Origin: Chitinophaga rhizophila
GTDB lineage: Bacteria > Bacteroidota > Bacteroidia > Chitinophagales > Chitinophagaceae
DNA length: 64,000 bases
Reading direction: 5' to 3'
NCBI RefSeq assembly: GCF_019492185.1
Contig: NZ_JAICCF010000003.1
Location: 558,001-622,000, forward strand
Part shown: piece by piece, positions 61,323 through 64,000 of the stretch
How the letters are laid out: the number at the start of each line of letters is the position of its first letter
How positions within the stretch are numbered: position 1 is the first letter of the stretch
Program-made: the position numbers and the translations under genes
Notes under the pieces: model-generated
What the model was told of the DNA's origin: nothing
What the model saw: only the letters and a program-made list of their open reading frames with translations
Databases searched by the model: none

Positions 61323-62039
61323 ATGTTTCTGACATTGCTATACGCTTTATCAATGGGTTTCATCGGCAGTTTTCACTGCATAGGTATGTGTGGTCCTATC
61401 GCACTTACCCTACCGGTGCAACATCTTGATGGGGTGCGGAGGCAGGCAGGCATCCTGCTGTACAATGCTGGCAGGGTCACAGCATATGCTATTCCCGGTA
61501 CAATAGCCGGATGGCTGGGACAACAGTTTTTCCTGGGTGGCTTACAGCAATGGCTGTCTGTTACACTAGGTTGTGGTATGCTGCTGTTTATCCTGCTCAG
61601 ATATGTGCTGAATAAAGGCCATCTCCGGATGAAGACCAGCTTTTATGACCGTTATATTAAGAAAGCCCTGGGAGTCCTGCTTCGCAAACAGCAGTTGTCT
61701 ACACTCTATGCAATCGGATTCCTGAATGGTCTGCTACCCTGTGGCCTGGTATGGTTTGCCGTAACAGGCGCTATTGCCACCGGCAGCTATATACAGGGAG
61801 GCCTGTTTATGATGGCTTTCGGACTAGGCACATTACCTGCAATGGTAGCCATCAGCTGGTGCAACGATCTTATCAGTATTGATCTTCGCAACCGTCTGCG
61901 CCGATGTATACCTTATGCTATGACAGTCATGGCCCTTTTACTCATCATGCGCGGGCTGAATTTAAATATTCCTTACGTAAGTCCTGCATTGCCTGCCCCC
62001 AACGAACGGGTGATGCAACACTGTTATAAACCATCCTGA
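61323..62039 (+). CDS. SafE/UreH-type membrane protein of the cbb3 cluster
   Basis: 238 aa with six TM helices. The family motif GFIGSFHCIGMCGPIALTLP (about 13-32) has His and two Cys in the first helix, and NGLLPCGLVW (about 139-148) is a matching Cys motif in the fourth. These resemble the sulfite exporter TauE/SafE (UreH/DsbD-like) group; in cbb3 clusters such proteins are thought to help copper or thiol handling. The Cys/His motifs suit metal transfer. Its stop is immediately followed by the hemN ATG (1 bp gap). Confidence 0.82.
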   Translation: MFLTLLYALSMGFIGSFHCIGMCGPIALTLPVQHLDGVRRQAGILLYNAGRVTAYAIPGTIAGWLGQQFFLGGLQQWLSVTLGCGMLLFILLRYVLNKGHLRMKTSFYDRYIKKALGVLLRKQQLSTLYAIGFLNGLLPCGLVWFAVTGAIATGSYIQGGLFMMAFGLGTLPAMVAISWCNDLISIDLRNRLRRCIPYAMTVMALLLIMRGLNLNIPYVSPALPAPNERVMQHCYKPS

Positions 62040-62040
62040 T

Positions 62041-63399
62041 ATGCAACTCATCAGAAAGTACAATACCGCCGCTCCCCGTTACACCAGTTATCCTACGGTG
62101 CCTTATTGGGATGAATCGACTTTCAATATTGATACCTGGAAGCAGACTTTACTGCAATCATTCCGTGTCTCCAATGAAAAAGAAGGCATCAGTATTTACA
62201 TTCACCTGCCATATTGTGAACAGTTGTGTACATATTGTGGCTGCAACAAGCACATAACTGTTAATCATGCTGTAGAAGCGCCCTATATACAATCACTGCT
62301 GAACGAGTGGGAGCTGTATGTACGGTTGTTTAAAGACAGGCCACGTATCAGGGAAATACATCTCGGCGGAGGTACGCCTACTTTTTTCAGTCCCGAAAGC
62401 CTGCATCAGTTGTTGTCACGTCTTTACCTGGATGCTGACCTGTTACCAGATGCTACACTGAGTTTTGAAGGGCATCCGAATAATACGACCACAGCACATA
62501 TGCTGACGCTCTATAACCTGGGCTTCCGGCGTATGAGTTTGGGCATCCAGGATTTTGACATCAGGGTGCAGGATATTATCAATCGCATACAGCCTTACGA
62601 GACGGTAGAGCGGGTAACAGCTGCCGCAAGGGAGATTGGTTATACTTCCATCAATTATGATCTGGTATACGGATTGCCATTACAGACCATCCAAAGTGTC
62701 AGAGACACTATCAGCAAAGTCATGCAGCTGAAGCCAGACAGGATATCTTTCTACAGTTATGCGCATGTGCCCTGGGTAAAAGGTGTCGGACAAAGGCGAT
62801 ATTCAGAAGAAGATCTGCCTAAGGACGAAGAGAAACGGGCGCTGTATGAGCTGGGTAAAACGATGTTTGCAGAAAATGGCTATACAGAAATTGGTATGGA
62901 CCATTTTGCATTACCACATGACAGTCTGTTTCATTCCTTCCGGGAAGGATCGCTGCACAGAAACTTTATGGGTTATACCGATCATCATACCTCCGTGATG
63001 ATAGGACTTGGAGCGTCTTCTATAGGAGACAGCTGGTATGCTTATGCACAGAATGAAAAACGTATTGCAGTATGGCAGCAACTGGTAAACAATGGCGAGT
63101 TTCCTGTAGTACGCGGGCATATTCTTGACAGGGAAGACCTACAATTACGCCGTCATATCCATCAGCTGATGTGTGGTTTTAGTACCAGCTGGAATGATGA
63201 AACTGATAAGGACAACGTCATTGCTGATTGTCTTGAAAGGCTTGGAGAGCTTGAAAAAGACGGACTGGTAGATATACAGTCCGGTAGCGTATCAGTTACT
63301 GAAAGAGGACGGCCTTTCATCCGTAATATCTGTATGGCTTTTGACGCCCGCTTGTGGAAAAAGCTGCCGCAATCTCAACTGTTCAGTAGTGCGATATGA
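62041..63399 (+). CDS. hemN: Oxygen-independent coproporphyrinogen III dehydrogenase
   Basis: 452 aa. The radical SAM site is C59-x3-C63-x2-C66-x-C68 (PYCEQLCTYCGCNKH), the true-HemN pattern with the fourth Cys. HLGGGTPTFFSP (about 106-117) and the C-terminal HemN_C domain (about 365-440) are also present. It oxidatively decarboxylates two propionates of coproporphyrinogen III to make protoporphyrinogen IX without O2, supplying haem for the cbb3 oxidase under low oxygen. It is the last gene of the block; a terminator follows at 63440. Confidence 0.95.
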   Translation: MQLIRKYNTAAPRYTSYPTVPYWDESTFNIDTWKQTLLQSFRVSNEKEGISIYIHLPYCEQLCTYCGCNKHITVNHAVEAPYIQSLLNEWELYVRLFKDRPRIREIHLGGGTPTFFSPESLHQLLSRLYLDADLLPDATLSFEGHPNNTTTAHMLTLYNLGFRRMSLGIQDFDIRVQDIINRIQPYETVERVTAAAREIGYTSINYDLVYGLPLQTIQSVRDTISKVMQLKPDRISFYSYAHVPWVKGVGQRRYSEEDLPKDEEKRALYELGKTMFAENGYTEIGMDHFALPHDSLFHSFREGSLHRNFMGYTDHHTSVMIGLGASSIGDSWYAYAQNEKRIAVWQQLVNNGEFPVVRGHILDREDLQLRRHIHQLMCGFSTSWNDETDKDNVIADCLERLGELEKDGLVDIQSGSVSVTERGRPFIRNICMAFDARLWKKLPQSQLFSSAI

Positions 63400-63439
63400 T
63401 ACTTCTTCCTCTTATTCACTTCATTTTTATCACTTTATA

Positions 63440-63480
63440 AGCAACCGATTACTGTTGCCGAAATACGGTTGCTTTTTTCC
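63440..63480 (+). terminator. Terminator after hemN
   Basis: AGCAACCG at 63440-63447 pairs with CGGTTGCT at 63466-63473, followed by TTTTT, 41 bases after the hemN stop. Confidence 0.85.
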
Positions 63481-63614
63481 AAAAAATGGAAATTCCAAAG
63501 ACAGCAGTTATACAGTATTTGAAGCAGGCTGTCTTTGCTTGTGTAACAACAGAAAGCTGTATACATTCAATCGGCGGAAATACTTGTGGAGAGCGGCTTT
63601 TAGTGGGCATTAAA

Positions 63615-63649
63615 AAAGTCTGACCGTGTTTACAATCAGACTTTCTTGT
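63615..63649. terminator. Second hairpin with T/A-rich flanks
   Basis: AAAGTCTGA at 63615-63623 pairs with TCAGACTTT at 63636-63644, then CTTGTT on the plus side; the other side is A-rich. It may terminate leftover read-through, or transcription from the minus strand. Confidence 0.6.
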
Positions 63650-63741
63650 TATGTGAATGGGTTAGTAAGTACAGGGAACAAAAATTCCCTACACAATATT
63701 AAAAAGAATTTCATCACAAAAGAAAAAAAATACAAACTTTT

Positions 63742-63772
63742 TTATTCACACCACTAAAAAAAGTGTGGATAA
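63742..63772. promoter_or_regulatory. Inverted pair of perfect DnaA boxes
   Basis: TTATTCACA at 63742-63750 and TGTGGATAA (TTATCCACA on the minus strand) at 63764-63772 both match TTATNCACA, 13 bases apart, beside an A/T-rich run. They could be part of an origin, or a DnaA-controlled site ahead of the lpxD-like gene. Confidence 0.5.
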
Positions 63773-63855
63773 CAACAGTTACAAAGAAGCGTTAAAACTT
63801 AGCTTATCATACTTGTCTAAGCAGAACGTGTGAACAATAATATCGGATTCTCTAC

Positions 63856-63863
63856 TACCTTTG
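63856..63863 (+). promoter_or_regulatory. -7 box TACCTTTG for the lpxD-like gene
   Basis: A TAnnTTTG match 21 bases before the ATG at 63885; no -33 TTG at the right distance was seen. Confidence 0.5.
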
Positions 63864-63884
63864 CCTCACTAAACAACAGAAAAC

Positions 63885-64000
63885 ATGAAGTTTAACGAAC
63901 CGATCGCGGTAACGGAAATAGCAGCATTCATAGGCGCTACGCTGGAAGGCGATGAGAAACTGATGGCAACCGGTATCAATGAGATCCATAAGGTTGAACC
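63885..64000 (+). CDS. lpxD: LpxD-like UDP-3-O-acylglucosamine N-acyltransferase (5' part only)
   Basis: 38 codons before the window ends. The readable start MKFNEPIAVTEIAAFIGATL, followed by EGDEKLMATGINEIHKVEP, matches the N-terminal uridine-binding domain of LpxD (L/IAxxIGAxLxGD, then I-x-x-I-x-x-I/V-x-x-A-x-P-G-x-I). LpxD adds the second hydroxyacyl chain in lipid A synthesis. The hexapeptide-repeat domain that would confirm this lies outside the window, so the call rests on the N-terminus alone. Confidence 0.7.
   Translation, partial: MKFNEPIAVTEIAAFIGATLEGDEKLMATGINEIHKVE

Larger units (their letters stand above)
63400..63884. other. 485-bp intergenic region with two terminators, DnaA boxes and a promoter
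   Basis: No supportable gene. From left to right it holds the hemN terminator (63440-63480), a second hairpin (63615-63644), an A/T-rich run (about 63680-63740), an inverted pair of DnaA boxes (63742-63772), a weaker third match (63829-63837, TGTGAACAA, one mismatch on the reverse strand), and a -7 box (63856-63863) for the lpxD-like gene. Confidence 0.7.

Overview
The window looks like chromosomal DNA of a Bacteroidota bacterium, most likely family Chitinophagaceae (Chitinophaga or a close relative). Supporting signs are TAnnTTTG-type -7 boxes ahead of many genes, a gliding lipoprotein GldH, Bat aerotolerance proteins, a fused CcoN-CcoO oxidase subunit, DUF4834 and TM2/DUF2752 neighbours, and a very long low-complexity N-terminus on IF-2. 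The genus is an inference; there is no rRNA in the window.

Region 1 (1-20.3 kb) is accessory and is the most interesting part. About seventeen closely packed plus-strand genes, plus one convergent gene, read as a biosynthetic cluster for a ribosomally made, heavily modified peptide (RiPP). The probable precursor is a 58-residue ORF at 13691-13867 whose C-terminal part carries three arginines and two cysteines. Around it are a radical SAM/SPASM maturase, a UPF0489 protein of the family that includes peptide arginases (Arg to ornithine), two different JmjC/cupin Fe(II) oxygenases, a cytosolic subtilisin-like protease, an ABC exporter without a peptidase domain, an FtsX/MacB-type permease, an acyl-carrier-like protein that lacks the attachment serine, an LpxL-like acyltransferase, two or three glycosyltransferases, a GT25-LicD fusion, and secreted S41 protease and accessory proteins. 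A coherent but untested model is leader-guided radical SAM chemistry, Arg hydroxylation and conversion to ornithine, then acylation and/or decoration with sugar or a phospho-alcohol, leader removal and export. The upstream end of the cluster lies outside the window.

Region 2 (20.6-33.1 kb) is core genome: a CAT-anticodon tRNA, a HAD phosphatase, small membrane proteins, the rimP-nusA-infB operon preceded by a strong promoter and a hairpin touching the rimP start codon, a SurA-like foldase, a PurF-type amidotransferase, SixA and ProC.

Region 3 (33.2-47 kb) holds a secreted nuclease, a Dna2-like nuclease-helicase, a lone NUMOD4/HNH-type protein, a Dus tRNA-dihydrouridine synthase, a CPBP protease, phospholipid synthesis genes (cdsA, psd), a small Cys-pair secreted protein, a YjjG-type HAD phosphatase, an SDR and batD/batE.

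Region 4 (46.6-52.3 kb, minus strand) holds a LytTR regulator with a sensor kinase whose ATP-binding N-box is degenerate, a yicC-gldH-kinase-regulator operon, and an RluE/RsuA-type pseudouridine synthase.

Region 5 (52.4-63.4 kb) is a microaerobic respiration block: an FNR-type regulator, then ccoI, ccoS, ccoNO, ccoQ, ccoP, ccoG, ccoH, a SafE-like protein and hemN. Two FNR-type boxes sit at exactly the same distance from two TAnnTTTG boxes (ahead of ccoI and ccoS), which suggests the regulator directly activates the block. The window ends in an AT-rich intergenic region with a pair of inverted DnaA boxes and the start of an lpxD-like gene.
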